A program made the translations under genes and the position numbers. Under the pieces are notes generated by a model, which saw only the letters and a list, made by a program, of their open reading frames with translations, was not told the DNA's origin and did not search any database. From Marinilabilia salmonicolor JCM 21150 (lineage in GTDB: Bacteria > Bacteroidota > Bacteroidia > Bacteroidales > Marinilabiliaceae): a stretch of DNA of 64,000 nt. This document shows, piece after piece, positions 36,487 to 46,295 of this stretch (positions are counted from its first letter, which is position 1; each line of letters begins with the position of its first letter). The stretch lies in NCBI RefSeq assembly GCF_000259075.1, contig NZ_AJKI01000040.1:1-64000 (forward strand), read 5' to 3'.

Positions 36487-39400
36487 ATGAGAAGACTTAT
36501 GCTTAGGAGTTTATTTTTGATACTTCTATCTTTCTGTCTGTTTCAGTCCGGGGCTCAAAGTCCCAATCTGAAATTCAAACATATTACCTCCAAAGACGGG
36601 CTGGTGCAAAATAATGTTCTAAGTATTCTGCAAGATTCCAGGGGGTTCATGTGGTTTGGAACCCGTGATGGGCTGAATCGCTTTGATGGCTATAATTTCA
36701 GGTTGTTTCAGAATGATCCCAAAGACACTCTGTCAATAAGTAATAATTTTGTGCGTAGTCTTTGCGAAGACCGGGAGGGATACATCTGGGTAGGAACATC
36801 AGGAGGAGGGTTGGAACGGCTTGATGTGGAGAAAGAGGAATTCACAAGCTTCAACTACATCAAGGATAGTGAAACCCGGCTTCCCGATTTAGTGGTTAAT
36901 TCAATCGTTGAAGACCAGCAAGGGAACTTATGGATTGGCACCGGTGGAGGACTGGCCAGATTGAATAAGTCCAGAACCCGCTTTACGATTTTTAAACATG
37001 ACCCGAAGGATGATCAAAGCATTAAAAATGACAATGTAAGGGCTTTGATGGCCGATAGTGATGGTAACATCTGGGTGGGGTTTTGGCCGGTAAGAGGCGT
37101 TAATAAATACGATCAGAGGACTGGTATTCTTAAATCGTATGATCGTGATTCCCTGACCAGAGCATCAGGGGTGTCTGATTTTGTCCGGGCCTTTTATGAA
37201 AGTGAGGATGGTTACATCTATATAGGCACAGATGGCGGAGGCATGAGTCGTTATGATCCGGAAAACGAAAGGTTTGTAAATTTCAAATACTCCCCGGACA
37301 ATCCTCAATCCATCAGCCACAACGTGGTATCTGCTATCTCGGAAGATGATCGGGGGAATATTTGGATCGGTACTGAGAATGGAGGTTTGTGTTTGTTTGA
37401 TCCGACAGAAAAAACCTTTGTAAGATACTATCAGGATGATATAGATACAGAGGGCATTAACAATAATTCCATCTACTCCCTTTACAAAGATTCTGAAGGA
37501 AATATTTGGGCAGGAACTTATACCGGGGGTGTGAATGTGTTTTTTGAAAGTTACAATACTTTTGAACATTACAGGAAAAAAAGGAATGAAAGCAGCCTGA
37601 GTCACAATAACGTTTTGAGTTTTGAAGAAGACCATCTGGGCAACATCTGGGTGGGAACCGATGGAGGTGGGCTCAATCTGTTTGATCCCGTTAATAAGAC
37701 GTTTAAGTGGTTTCGGCAGGATAAAAAGGATTCCGAATCCATTAGTTCTGACTTTGTGGTGAGTCTGCTACAGGATTCCCGGCTTAACCTGTGGGCCGGA
37801 ACATGGAGAGGCGGACTGAATTTATATAATCCCCGTAATCAGTCATTCAGCAGGTTCTCAAACACCGTTGATTCCATGATGAATTCTGACCGGATATGGG
37901 TCACCTATGAAGACCATCTGGGAAAATTCTGGATTGGGACTTTTTATGATGGTCTGTATCAATACGATTTTGAATCCGGGGAGCTCTTGCATTTTGTTAT
38001 GGAAGACTCACTATCCATCAGTCAACAAGATATCACGGTCATTATTGAAGATAAATATAACCGGCTTTGGGTGGGGACCGATCAAGCGGGCTTAAATCTG
38101 TACAATAGAGAAAATCAGACCTTTTATCAGTTTACAAAGGATGCAGAAAAGGATTGTGGGTTAAGTGACAATAATATTTTTTGTGCCTTCAAAGATTATA
38201 AAGGGGACCTCTGGTTTGGCACCAATAAAGGACTGCATTTTTTAGATGCAGACAAGCTTACATTTAAAAAAATCCGGGCATTTGATGGATTCGGCAACGA
38301 TATGATTCTTGGGATACAGGAAGATAATGCCCATAATCTTTGGATCAGTAGCAACAAAGGCATTGCCAGATTTAATCCACAAACCGGAACCTCCAGGTTT
38401 TTTACCAAAGCACACGGGCTTCAGGATGTGGAATTTAAAAGAGGCGCCTCTTTTAAAGACAGCCAAGGTTTTTTGTATTTTGGGGGTATCAACGGATTTA
38501 ACCGGTTTCATCCAGACAGTATTCGTTTCAATCATGCTGAAACGCCCGTAAAAATAGTCGATTTACGAGTCAACAGCCATTCTGTTAAAATTGGTGCGGG
38601 CGATTCGTTGTTGAGCAAATCCATCACCGCCCTGGAAGAAATTCAAATTCCCATAAAATATAATGTTTTTTCCCTGCATTACGCTGCCTTAAGTTACAAT
38701 TTTTCTGCTGAAACGGAATATGCTTATCTGCTCGAAAATTTCGATACGGAATGGCATTATGTGGGCAAAAGCAGGAATGCTACCTACACGAACCTTTATC
38801 CCGGAGAATACATTTTTAAAGTGAAGTGTTTGATTGACGGAAAATGGGAAGCAGAACAAACGCTCTTAAATATTGTAATACCGCCACCATTTTGGCAACA
38901 ATTATGGTTTGTAATTTTGATGGGGATAGTGGTGATTATTGCATTCGTCGGGTTCTTTTACTGGCGGGTACAAAAAATTCACCGTAAAAATCAGAAACTT
39001 TCTGCATTAATAGAGGAGCGTACTTCTCAGATTGCAAAGAAAAATGCCATTCTGAAAGATCAAAAGCTAAAGCTTTCACGTGTCAATAAAGAGTTGAAAC
39101 AACGACAGCGGCAAATTACCTTGCAGACCAGGCAGTTGATGGAACACCGTTCCAAGCTGGAACAGACCAATGCCACTAAGGATAAGTTCTTCTCCATCAT
39201 TGGCCATGATCTTAGAAATCCTTTCCATACTATTTTGGGTTTTTCCGAGTTGTTGCTGGTGAATTTAAAGGAGTATCGTGAAGAGGAACTTGAGCGGTAC
39301 ATCAGGCATATTCATCAGACGGCTGAGCAGACCTATAATTTATTTGAGGATTTGTTGTTATGGGCTAATGCACAATCAGAACATTTAACCGCTGATTTTC

Positions 39401-39855
39401 AGAACCTGGATCTTTATACTGTTTGTGCTGAAGTTGTTCAGTTAATGCAAAATCAGGGTCGAAGGAAAGGGGTGGAAGTTTCTCTTTCAGAACAGAAGCA
39501 AATTACTGTGAGAGCCGATTTCTTTATGCTTAAGACGATAATTAGAAATCTTCTTTCCAATGCAATAAAGTTTACCGGCAAAGGAGGCCAGGTAAGAGTG
39601 ATGGCCGAAAAAAGGGAGGACAAAGCAATTATTACCGTATCTGATAGTGGCGTAGGGATTGAAAAAGAGGGGCCGCAGAAACTTTGGGAGGCTCTTGGGA
39701 ATTCATCCCGCAATGGAACGGATGAAGAGAAAGGAAGCGGGCTAGGGTTGTTGTTATGTAAAGAATTTGTGGAAGAACAGGGAGGAGATATTTGGGTGGA
39801 AAGTGAACCTGGCAAAGGGAGTGATTTTATTTTCTCTTTGCCCTTGGGCAGCTGA
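36487..39855 (+). CDS. propeller-type (Reg_prop / Y_Y_Y) membrane sensor histidine kinase
   Basis: A 1,122-residue protein. A signal peptide leads to about 13 Reg_prop repeats (roughly residues 30-690; recurring DRxGNIWIGT-like motifs such as DDRGNIWIGTENGGL), which form two seven-bladed propellers. A Y_Y_Y domain follows (about 705-800, TYTNLYPGEYIFKVKC), then one transmembrane helix near 815-835, a coiled coil and the kinase core with H907 in IIGHDLRNPFHTILG, an N-box NLLSNAIKF and GLGLLLCKEF. Unlike hybrid systems for polysaccharide use it lacks a receiver and an AraC domain. A TTG three codons upstream is a possible alternative start. Ligand unknown. Confidence 0.9.
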   Translation: MRRLMLRSLFLILLSFCLFQSGAQSPNLKFKHITSKDGLVQNNVLSILQDSRGFMWFGTRDGLNRFDGYNFRLFQNDPKDTLSISNNFVRSLCEDREGYIWVGTSGGGLERLDVEKEEFTSFNYIKDSETRLPDLVVNSIVEDQQGNLWIGTGGGLARLNKSRTRFTIFKHDPKDDQSIKNDNVRALMADSDGNIWVGFWPVRGVNKYDQRTGILKSYDRDSLTRASGVSDFVRAFYESEDGYIYIGTDGGGMSRYDPENERFVNFKYSPDNPQSISHNVVSAISEDDRGNIWIGTENGGLCLFDPTEKTFVRYYQDDIDTEGINNNSIYSLYKDSEGNIWAGTYTGGVNVFFESYNTFEHYRKKRNESSLSHNNVLSFEEDHLGNIWVGTDGGGLNLFDPVNKTFKWFRQDKKDSESISSDFVVSLLQDSRLNLWAGTWRGGLNLYNPRNQSFSRFSNTVDSMMNSDRIWVTYEDHLGKFWIGTFYDGLYQYDFESGELLHFVMEDSLSISQQDITVIIEDKYNRLWVGTDQAGLNLYNRENQTFYQFTKDAEKDCGLSDNNIFCAFKDYKGDLWFGTNKGLHFLDADKLTFKKIRAFDGFGNDMILGIQEDNAHNLWISSNKGIARFNPQTGTSRFFTKAHGLQDVEFKRGASFKDSQGFLYFGGINGFNRFHPDSIRFNHAETPVKIVDLRVNSHSVKIGAGDSLLSKSITALEEIQIPIKYNVFSLHYAALSYNFSAETEYAYLLENFDTEWHYVGKSRNATYTNLYPGEYIFKVKCLIDGKWEAEQTLLNIVIPPPFWQQLWFVILMGIVVIIAFVGFFYWRVQKIHRKNQKLSALIEERTSQIAKKNAILKDQKLKLSRVNKELKQRQRQITLQTRQLMEHRSKLEQTNATKDKFFSIIGHDLRNPFHTILGFSELLLVNLKEYREEELERYIRHIHQTAEQTYNLFEDLLLWANAQSEHLTADFQNLDLYTVCAEVVQLMQNQGRRKGVEVSLSEQKQITVRADFFMLKTIIRNLLSNAIKFTGKGGQVRVMAEKREDKAIITVSDSGVGIEKEGPQKLWEALGNSSRNGTDEEKGSGLGLLLCKEFVEEQGGDIWVESEPGKGSDFIFSLPLGS

Positions 39856-39921
39856 TTTGTTTTGACACTTCAAGAATTCTATATATCTTCATGTTTCTTT
39901 CAAATTTCAATACTTCAGATT

Positions 39922-41592
39922 ATGGCAAGTGACATAGAAATAGCACGTAACGCAGGCATCAAACCCATTGCAGAGATTGCGGAAAAACTGAAAATCCCCT
40001 TTGATAAACTTGAATTATACGGGAGGTACAAGGCCAAACTCCCACTGGATCTTATTGCTTCCGGGAAAAGGGAAAACAGTAAACTTGTTTTGGTTTCGGC
40101 CATATCTCCTACCCCGGCCGGGGAGGGGAAAACAACCATTTCCATAGGATTGAGTGAGGGGCTTAACCGCATCGGTAAACAAACTACCGTTGTGCTCCGC
40201 GAACCCAGTTTGGGCCCTGTCTTTGGCATTAAAGGCGGAGCCACAGGCGGAGGTTATTCCCAGGTAATTCCCATGGAGGACATCAACCTGCATTTCACCG
40301 GAGACTTTGCAGCTATAGAAAAAGCCAATAACTTGTTGGCCGCCCTGATCGATAACAATATCCAAAACAATGGTCGCTCCCTGAATATCGATCCCCGCAC
40401 CGTTCACTGGAAACGTGTGATGGATATGAATGACCGCTCTCTGAGGAATATAATAGTGGGGCTGGGTGGTACCACCTCAGGTATTCCACGTGAAACCGGG
40501 TTTAACATCACCGCAGCTTCCGAAATTATGGCCATTCTTTGTTTGGCTGAGGATTTTCACGACCTGAAGGAGCGAATCGGAAACATTTTTGTTGGATATA
40601 CTTTTGATAAAAAACCTGTTTTTGCGCGTGATCTGAATGCGCAGGGGGCTATGGCTGCCCTGTTGAAGGAGGCCATTAAGCCCAACCTGGTTCAGACATT
40701 GGAAGGTAATCCGGCTATTATTCATGGCGGCCCCTTTGCCAATATAGCCCAGGGAACAAACTCGGTGCTGGCGACCAAAATGGGACTATCTCTTTCCGAC
40801 TATGTGGTTACCGAAGCCGGATTTGGCTTTGATCTTGGAGCAGAGAAGTTTTTGGACATCAAATGTGTGTCTGCCGGCTTGAAGCCCCAGGCTGCCGTGT
40901 TGGTGGCCACCGTCAGAGCCCTGAAATATCATGGAGAAGTTCCTGTGGCTGATCTGAACAGTCCCAATGTGGATGCTGTGAAACAAGGATTGGAAAATTT
41001 GGAGAAGCATGTGGAAAATATGCGGAAATTCAATGTATGTCCGGTGGTGGCCATCAATCGTTTTGTATCGGATACCGATGAGGAAATTGCTGTGGTGAAA
41101 GAGAAATGTAAGGAGCTGGGCGTAAAAGTGGCTGTAGCCGATGTGTGGGCCAAAGGAGGAGAAGGTGCGGAGGAGTTGGCGCATCTGGTGGCAGAGGCGG
41201 CCGAGAGTTGCACTTCCGAAATGACTCCCCTGTATGATTGGAACTGGTCCGTAGAGAAGAAGATAGAAACCATTGCCAAAGAGATTTACGGAGCCAAAGC
41301 TATTGATTATACGGCTCAGGCAAAAAAAGACCTGAAGGTGGTTGAAGAACTGGGGCTGGGTAACAAGGCTGTCTGCATTGCCAAGACCCAAAAGTCGCTC
41401 TCCGATAATCCCAAACTGCTCGGAAGACCCGAAAATTTTGTGGTTACCGTGCGTGAAATTGAGATTGCCGCAGGGGCAGGATTTATTGTTCCCATTACCG
41501 GTAATATTATGCGTATGCCGGGATTGCCGGGGACTCCTGCTGCCGAGAATATTGACATTGATGATGATGGCGTAATCTCAGGACTTTTTTAG
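39922..41592 (+). CDS. fhs: formate-tetrahydrofolate ligase
   Basis: This enzyme makes 10-formyl-THF from formate, THF and ATP, feeding purines and other one-carbon reactions. The 556-residue protein has the ATP-binding loop [10 protein letters not shown] (64-72), the substrate region [20 protein letters not shown] (20 residues) and the C-terminal [12 protein letters not shown]. The ATG at 39922 is selected as it starts the usual N-terminus ([16 protein letters not shown]); a frame 20 codons longer overlaps the kinase region. Length is that of the family. It stands alone, 66 bases after the kinase gene. Confidence 0.97.
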   Translation: MASDIEIARNAGIKPIAEIAEKLKIPFDKLELYGRYKAKLPLDLIASGKRENSKLVLVSAISPTPAGEGKTTISIGLSEGLNRIGKQTTVVLREPSLGPVFGIKGGATGGGYSQVIPMEDINLHFTGDFAAIEKANNLLAALIDNNIQNNGRSLNIDPRTVHWKRVMDMNDRSLRNIIVGLGGTTSGIPRETGFNITAASEIMAILCLAEDFHDLKERIGNIFVGYTFDKKPVFARDLNAQGAMAALLKEAIKPNLVQTLEGNPAIIHGGPFANIAQGTNSVLATKMGLSLSDYVVTEAGFGFDLGAEKFLDIKCVSAGLKPQAAVLVATVRALKYHGEVPVADLNSPNVDAVKQGLENLEKHVENMRKFNVCPVVAINRFVSDTDEEIAVVKEKCKELGVKVAVADVWAKGGEGAEELAHLVAEAAESCTSEMTPLYDWNWSVEKKIETIAKEIYGAKAIDYTAQAKKDLKVVEELGLGNKAVCIAKTQKSLSDNPKLLGRPENFVVTVREIEIAAGAGFIVPITGNIMRMPGLPGTPAAENIDIDDDGVISGLF

Positions 41593-41753
41593 GAAAGACT
41601 GATTGGATTGGGCAGAGAGGCTGGTGCATGGAGGAAAGTGCAGGGAATGCAGATGGCATGAGGGGATGTGATAGCTGTTAGCTGTTAGCTCTTGGTTCTT
41701 AGTTGTTAGGGCAAAACCATTGTTCCCAGACTGTCGCCCCCGCGGGGCTGGCT

Positions 41754-42344
41754 CTATCTCTTGTTATGCTCAATTCTTGCCTTAATTAATGCTATGGTTA
41801 ATGCATACCGCATGCGGTAAAGCGAATAGGTTGCTCCCGACACTGCATCAATATGCATCATGTCTTGTTTTTCCAATAGTTGTTTTTCCATAATAGGATA
41901 GGCGATAGCCGGCGTGGTACCGGCAGGTTCCATCTCGTGGCAATAGGCAGCATCTTCCTGTTTGCCTTTCCCTGTTGGCTTGGTTTCATTGTAGTCCACG
42001 CCGACTATTTTTTCATCTTTTACCGTGATGGTGATCACGTGTTGGTAGTCAAAGGCATCTGCCGGAGAGGCGGCACTGTAAGTGCCATCAGGAACTCCTT
42101 TGGCAGAGGCGGGGAGCTGGTATGCATCAATGATCTGTTGAAATGTGCTGTCCACATTGTCGATGGGCGATGTTTCGATGATAAAGTGGAGACTCATCAA
42201 TGAAGACTTGAAATATTTGTCTTCGGGGTGGAATTTTTTAATGATATCCAAATCATCCTGACGAGGTGTCTGACAAGATGCTATTATCAGGGTGGAGATA
42301 GCAAGGGTTAGTATTTTGATGGAGTTTGTGGCTGATGGGTTCAT
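41754..42344 (-). CDS. FMN-binding domain lipoprotein
   Basis: A 196-residue lipoprotein (lipobox IIASC, Cys 24) with an FMN_bind domain in its second half. The motif DAVSGATYS (166-174) is the site at which ApbE-type transferases attach FMN to a Thr (here T172) in Rnf, Nqr and related redox proteins. No apbE or electron-transfer gene is nearby. It should carry FMN covalently in the periplasm and pass electrons. Domain call strong; partner unknown. The 41593-41753 gap holds one REP-E half and an AGCTGTTAGCTGTTAG direct repeat. Confidence 0.85.
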   Translation of the reverse strand: MNPSATNSIKILTLAISTLIIASCQTPRQDDLDIIKKFHPEDKYFKSSLMSLHFIIETSPIDNVDSTFQQIIDAYQLPASAKGVPDGTYSAASPADAFDYQHVITITVKDEKIVGVDYNETKPTGKGKQEDAAYCHEMEPAGTTPAIAYPIMEKQLLEKQDMMHIDAVSGATYSLYRMRYALTIALIKARIEHNKR

Positions 42345-42565
42345 TAGTAATGAAGCTTTTTGTCAATATCACTATACAATCAAGACAACGGAATTTGAAG
42401 ATACCCTTATCCGAGGCTTTATTTTTTTGTTCAACCCAATAATGCCTTTAGAATTAGATTTTGTGCCTATGAGAAATGCACCGTAAGAGGTTTTAGACAT
42501 TTTTAAAAGCCTTTAGTGGTCTCTTTGCAAATCATTTGTTCGGTAATTGGTAACTTTGCCGGATT

Positions 42566-43870
42566 ATGAAAAGCAAAACAAGACATTTTCAGTTTCCTTT
42601 TTTTTATGGCTATGTGCTGATGGTGATTGGTACCATTGGTATATGGGCCAGCGTCCCCGGTCAGACCATCGGGGTATCCACTTTTACCGATCCGGTGAAG
42701 GATGCGCTTGGGTTGACGCGTGATCAGTTCAGCGCAGCCTACATGGTAGGTACATTCCTGAGTTCACTGATGCTGGGGTGGGCAGGCCGCTGGTTCGATC
42801 GCCGCGGAGCAAGAGTGGTAGCTGTCTCTGCAGCCGGATTGTTAGGTGTTACGCTTTTACTGAGTTCAGTTTCCAATGAGTTGAGTAAAGGCTTGATGAC
42901 CATTACCGGCTTTCACCATTGGAGTATGCCATTTTCCATTATGATTGTCTTGTTTTTCATGCTGCGATTTAGCGGACAGGGAGTCCTTACCATGGCCTCA
43001 CGCAATATGATCATGAAGTGGTTTGATCGTTACCGCGGACGGGTCAATGCCTTTGTAAGCATCAGTATTTCTCTGGGGTTCTCCAGTTCTCCACTGGTTT
43101 TTGATGCCCTGATAAAAGAGTGGGACTGGAGCGGTGCCTGGCGGATTTTGGCCATCAGTGTGCTGGTGATTGGTGTTTTGATGTGGATCTTTTACCGTGA
43201 TAATCCCGAAGAAATGGGGCTGGTTCCCGACGGCAAGTCCGGAAGCCGTAAAACCAAAGACAAACCGCTTCCGAAGCTGAAGCAATTTCTGCCCAAAGAA
43301 GCCTTTGCCACCAGGGCTTTTTGGATGTATGCCCTGATGATGTCGTTCAATTCCTTTTTTATTACAGGATTGTCCTTTCATATGGTGGACCTATTTACTT
43401 CTGCCGGTCTTGACAGGGAAGAGGCAGTGGCTGTCTTCTTACCAATATCCATTATTAATGTGGGGATCTCTTTTTTCTTTAATTTCCTGAGTGATATGAT
43501 GCCATTGAAGAAGTTGCTCTTTATTATGTTAGGCGGAGCTTCCGTTTGGGTTATTGGCCTTATTGGATTGTCCGGTGGTTGGGGACTTTGGCTAATCATC
43601 GTGGGTGCCGGAGTCAGTGGAGGGTTGTTTGCCGTACTCAATTCGGTTTCCTGGCCTAAGTTGTTCGGACGCAAGCATCTGGGAGCCATATCCGGACGAG
43701 CTATGTCCATGCTTGTTTTTGCCAGTGCCTTGGCACCTTTTTTCTTCAGTTTGTCTAAAACTTATCTGAAGAGTTACACTTCTATGGGTTGGTTGGGACT
43801 GGCTTTTGTGATCTTTATGTTTATTGGTTCGCTGAAAGCCGATGACCCGCAACCAAAGGTTGTTGAATAG
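42566..43870 (+). CDS. MFS transporter, OFA-like
   Basis: A 434-residue inner-membrane protein with twelve predicted helices. The motif-A-like loop after helix 2 reads GWAGRWFDRRGARVV, and helices 4-5 contain a GQGVLTMASRNMIMKWF segment typical of the oxalate/formate antiporter (OFA) group of the major facilitator superfamily. The central loop after helix 6 is charged (KSGSRKTKDKPLPKLK). The substrate may be a small carboxylate; this is uncertain. The 221-base gap before it holds no other gene. Confidence 0.85.
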   Translation: MKSKTRHFQFPFFYGYVLMVIGTIGIWASVPGQTIGVSTFTDPVKDALGLTRDQFSAAYMVGTFLSSLMLGWAGRWFDRRGARVVAVSAAGLLGVTLLLSSVSNELSKGLMTITGFHHWSMPFSIMIVLFFMLRFSGQGVLTMASRNMIMKWFDRYRGRVNAFVSISISLGFSSSPLVFDALIKEWDWSGAWRILAISVLVIGVLMWIFYRDNPEEMGLVPDGKSGSRKTKDKPLPKLKQFLPKEAFATRAFWMYALMMSFNSFFITGLSFHMVDLFTSAGLDREEAVAVFLPISIINVGISFFFNFLSDMMPLKKLLFIMLGGASVWVIGLIGLSGGWGLWLIIVGAGVSGGLFAVLNSVSWPKLFGRKHLGAISGRAMSMLVFASALAPFFFSLSKTYLKSYTSMGWLGLAFVIFMFIGSLKADDPQPKVVE

Positions 43871-43931
43871 TTTTGCGAATTAATCGGTCCTCCTGAAAGC
43901 CAGGCATTTTTCTTTTAGGGAAATACATAGG

Positions 43932-44020
43932 GGCTATAGTTTAAAGTAACGTTTTTGCAATTAGAGATTGCTTCGGGCAAGGCCCTCTTCCATATCCTGT
44001 TTTATGCATAAAGCAGGTTA
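43932..44020. repeat. degenerate MITE-F copy joined to a REP-C tail
   Basis: GGCTATAGTTTAAAGTAACG and TTTTTGCAATTAGAGATTGC match the inverted element at 36170, but the other end is missing; instead the run leads into GTTTTATGCATAAAGCAGG, the tail of REP-C. Confidence 0.6.
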
Positions 44021-44114
44021 ATTGACCTCCAGTGATTTCTTATCCAATGTTTATGCACTTAACAAAAATGGTTTGTTTTTTGTTAGGAGTGTAATCGCAC
44101 TTAATAATCAAACT

Positions 44115-44603
44115 ATGCAAAATATATTTATTTCTCTCTTTTTCTTAATTGGATTGTTCGGAACAGCTCAAACGCCAGACTATTCTGATGTGGAATTTGA
44201 TCAAAAGGAAATGCTGCAACTCGTTAACGAGGCTCGCATGACCAAACGACGTTGCGGAGGGAAAAAGCATGATGCAGTAGCGCCTCTTCAGTGGAGTGAG
44301 AAACTTGCAAAGGCTGCTCAAAAACATGCTGATGACATGGCCGATAACGACTTTTTTGATCATACCGGATCCGATGAGTCAACAGTTGTTGTGCGGGTGG
44401 AGCGTGAGAGATATGTCTGGAGAGCAGTTGGAGAAAATGTGGCCATGGGGCCGCGATCAGTTGCCCAGGCAGTGGAAGGCTGGCTCGATAGCCCCGGGCA
44501 TTGCAGCAATATTATGAATGGTGATTTCACTCAGATGGGGGCAGCCCTTTCGCACAGCGGGCAGTATTGGGTTCAGGTATTTGCAGCACCGAGGGGGGAA
44601 TAG
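44115..44603 (+). CDS. secreted CAP-domain protein
   Basis: A 162-residue protein with a signal peptide (NIFISLFFLIGLFGTAQ) and a CAP (SCP/PR-1) domain: LVNEARMTKRRCGG, HADDMADNDFFDHTGSD, RAVGENVAMG, GWLDSPGHCSNIMN and YWVQVFA. The conserved His residues (in QKHADD and GHCSN) and acidic residues of the cleft are kept. In bacteria such proteins are secreted or on the surface; the role is unknown. The start at 44115 begins the signal peptide. Two cysteines (CGG, HCS) could form a disulfide. Confidence 0.88.
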   Translation: MQNIFISLFFLIGLFGTAQTPDYSDVEFDQKEMLQLVNEARMTKRRCGGKKHDAVAPLQWSEKLAKAAQKHADDMADNDFFDHTGSDESTVVVRVERERYVWRAVGENVAMGPRSVAQAVEGWLDSPGHCSNIMNGDFTQMGAALSHSGQYWVQVFAAPRGE

Positions 44604-44730
44604 AGTTATTGCGAGTAATATCGCCGTACGGCGGTGAAAGAGAGGTAGTTTACATTCCTTATGGGAGAGTCATTGCGCCTCCTCTCAATTCGCGACGAAA
44701 ACCGTTAAACCAATCTTCCTTTTTAACAAA

Positions 44731-44803
44731 GTGTCACCCCTGCCGGGGCTTTATCCAGTTATAATACTCATTGCTACCATACTGCCGCCCCGCCGGGGCT
44801 GAT
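44731..44803. repeat. REP-E pair, inverted relative to 8969
   Basis: GTGTCACCCCTGCCGGGGCT and GCCGCCCCGCCGGGGCTG flank ATTGCTACCA. It is the reverse of the unit at 8969-9042. The rest of 44604-44870 shows nothing else. Confidence 0.7.
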
Positions 44804-44870
44804 CCATTATAGCTTGAAATATAGCATCCGAAATGACTGATTGTATTCCCTGCCCTTTGCCTGTTTCCTC

Positions 44871-45314
44871 TCATAATCGCTCAATAACCTCAAGTGTAAT
44901 CAGCCCCCAAACTACATAACGCAAAGCCTTTCCCACAAACATGCCAATGGCTGAAACCCAAAAATTGCTTTTGAGAAGACCCAGAATGACAGCAATGATG
45001 TCGCCCACACCGGGAAGCCAGCAAAAGAGGCTGATCCACCACTCTTTCCCTGCCACTTTTCTGTGCCATGTTTCCAGTTTGTCCCGGGGGATGCGCAGAT
45101 ATTTTTCAATCCATTCAAATTTTCCTATCCATCCTATCCAGAAAGAAGTCAGCCCGCCCAGCCAGTTGCCCAGCGTGGCGGTAGCCAGACTCAACACCGG
45201 ATCTCCCCCCGCAGCCAACAGGCCGCTAAGGACAAATTCGGAGCTGAAAGGAAGAATGGTTGCTGCTAAAAAGCTGGCCAGAAAAAGGCCCAGATATCCG
45301 AGGTCGATCCACAT
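44871..45314 (-). CDS. YqaA-like (SNARE-associated/DedA-type) membrane protein
   Basis: A 147-residue protein with four to five membrane helices. The N-terminal SFLAATILPFSSEFVL, then TLGNWLGGLTSFWIG and FCWLPGVGDIIAVILG, match the YqaA branch of the SNARE-associated (VTT/DedA-like) family. Relatives help to move lipids across membranes; for YqaA itself the role is not proven. The conserved Arg and Gly-rich motif are kept. Short length is usual for this branch. Confidence 0.85.
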   Translation of the reverse strand: MWIDLGYLGLFLASFLAATILPFSSEFVLSGLLAAGGDPVLSLATATLGNWLGGLTSFWIGWIGKFEWIEKYLRIPRDKLETWHRKVAGKEWWISLFCWLPGVGDIIAVILGLLKSNFWVSAIGMFVGKALRYVVWGLITLEVIERL

Positions 45315-45477
45315 GGGTCAAAGATAGTAAGTTTGCATTCTTGCTGCAATTTTACACTTCTGCCTTCTATCTGATTAACTTCTGCCTGAAAATAATGAAT
45401 CCCCATTTGTTGGTATTTTTAAACCAAGACGGGGTGATGTTGGTTTTCTTTAGTTGTTTGTTTCTATTTTTGATGTC

Positions 45478-46275
45478 ATGAAGAAGATTTGTTATCATAT
45501 TCCCGGAATGGATTGTCCCTCCGAAGAACGGATTATCCGAATGAAGCTGGATGGTGTAGAGGGGCTGGAAGCTTTGGATTTTGACCTGGAAGGCCGTAAA
45601 CTGGATGTCTTTCATTCAGGAGAGGTAGAAGAGATTACCCCGCTGATTGAATCCCTCAACATGGGAGGATCTGTAAGTCTGGTTTCAGAAGTGGATGAGT
45701 TGCCTGATGAGGCGGTTGATCATTCTCGAGAGCGCAAAATGCTTTGGGCGGTATTGATCATCAATGCGGTCTTTTTTGTGGGAGAGATGATTGCAGGATG
45801 GCTTTCAGGTTCTATGGGACTGGTAGCCGATTCGCTGGATATGTTGGCCGATGCCCTGGTGTACGGACTCAGTCTTTGGGCGGTAGGTGCTTTGGTGGTT
45901 CGTAAAAAAAGGGTGGCCGCGGTCAGTGGTTATTTGCAGTTGGCACTTGCAGCCATGGGACTGATGGAGGTTATCAGAAGGGTTACCGGAGCAGAGATTT
46001 TTCCCGACTTCAGGACGATGATTGTGGTTTCAGTTCTGGCATTGGCGGCCAATTCGCTTAGTCTGTATTTGCTGCAAAAATCCAAAAGCAAAGGGCAGCA
46101 CGTCAAAGCAAGTATGATCTGTACCTCCAATGATGTTATTATTAATGCAGGTATTATTGTTTCAGCAGGGCTGGTTTACTGGACAGGCTCGGCCATTCCT
46201 GACCTGGTAACTGGAACCGTTGTTTTCGGTCTTGTTGTTTGGGGCGCCATACGTATTATTAAATTATCCAGATAA
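45478..46275 (+). CDS. CDF-like cation transporter with an N-terminal HMA-like domain
   Basis: A 265-residue protein. Residues 1-70 look like a heavy-metal-associated (HMA) fold but with GMDCPSEE in place of GMxCxxC, so only one cysteine remains. Five or six helices follow, with the cation-efflux motif SGSMGLVADSLDMLADALVYG (aspartates on helix 2) and an N-rich CTSNDVIINAG on helix 5. The start at 45478 begins the HMA-like domain. A standard CDF gene follows after 20 bases, probably in the same transcript. The metal is unknown. Confidence 0.82.
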   Translation: MKKICYHIPGMDCPSEERIIRMKLDGVEGLEALDFDLEGRKLDVFHSGEVEEITPLIESLNMGGSVSLVSEVDELPDEAVDHSRERKMLWAVLIINAVFFVGEMIAGWLSGSMGLVADSLDMLADALVYGLSLWAVGALVVRKKRVAAVSGYLQLALAAMGLMEVIRRVTGAEIFPDFRTMIVVSVLALAANSLSLYLLQKSKSKGQHVKASMICTSNDVIINAGIIVSAGLVYWTGSAIPDLVTGTVVFGLVVWGAIRIIKLSR

Positions 46276-46295
46276 AAATAAAATACTTTGTTGAA

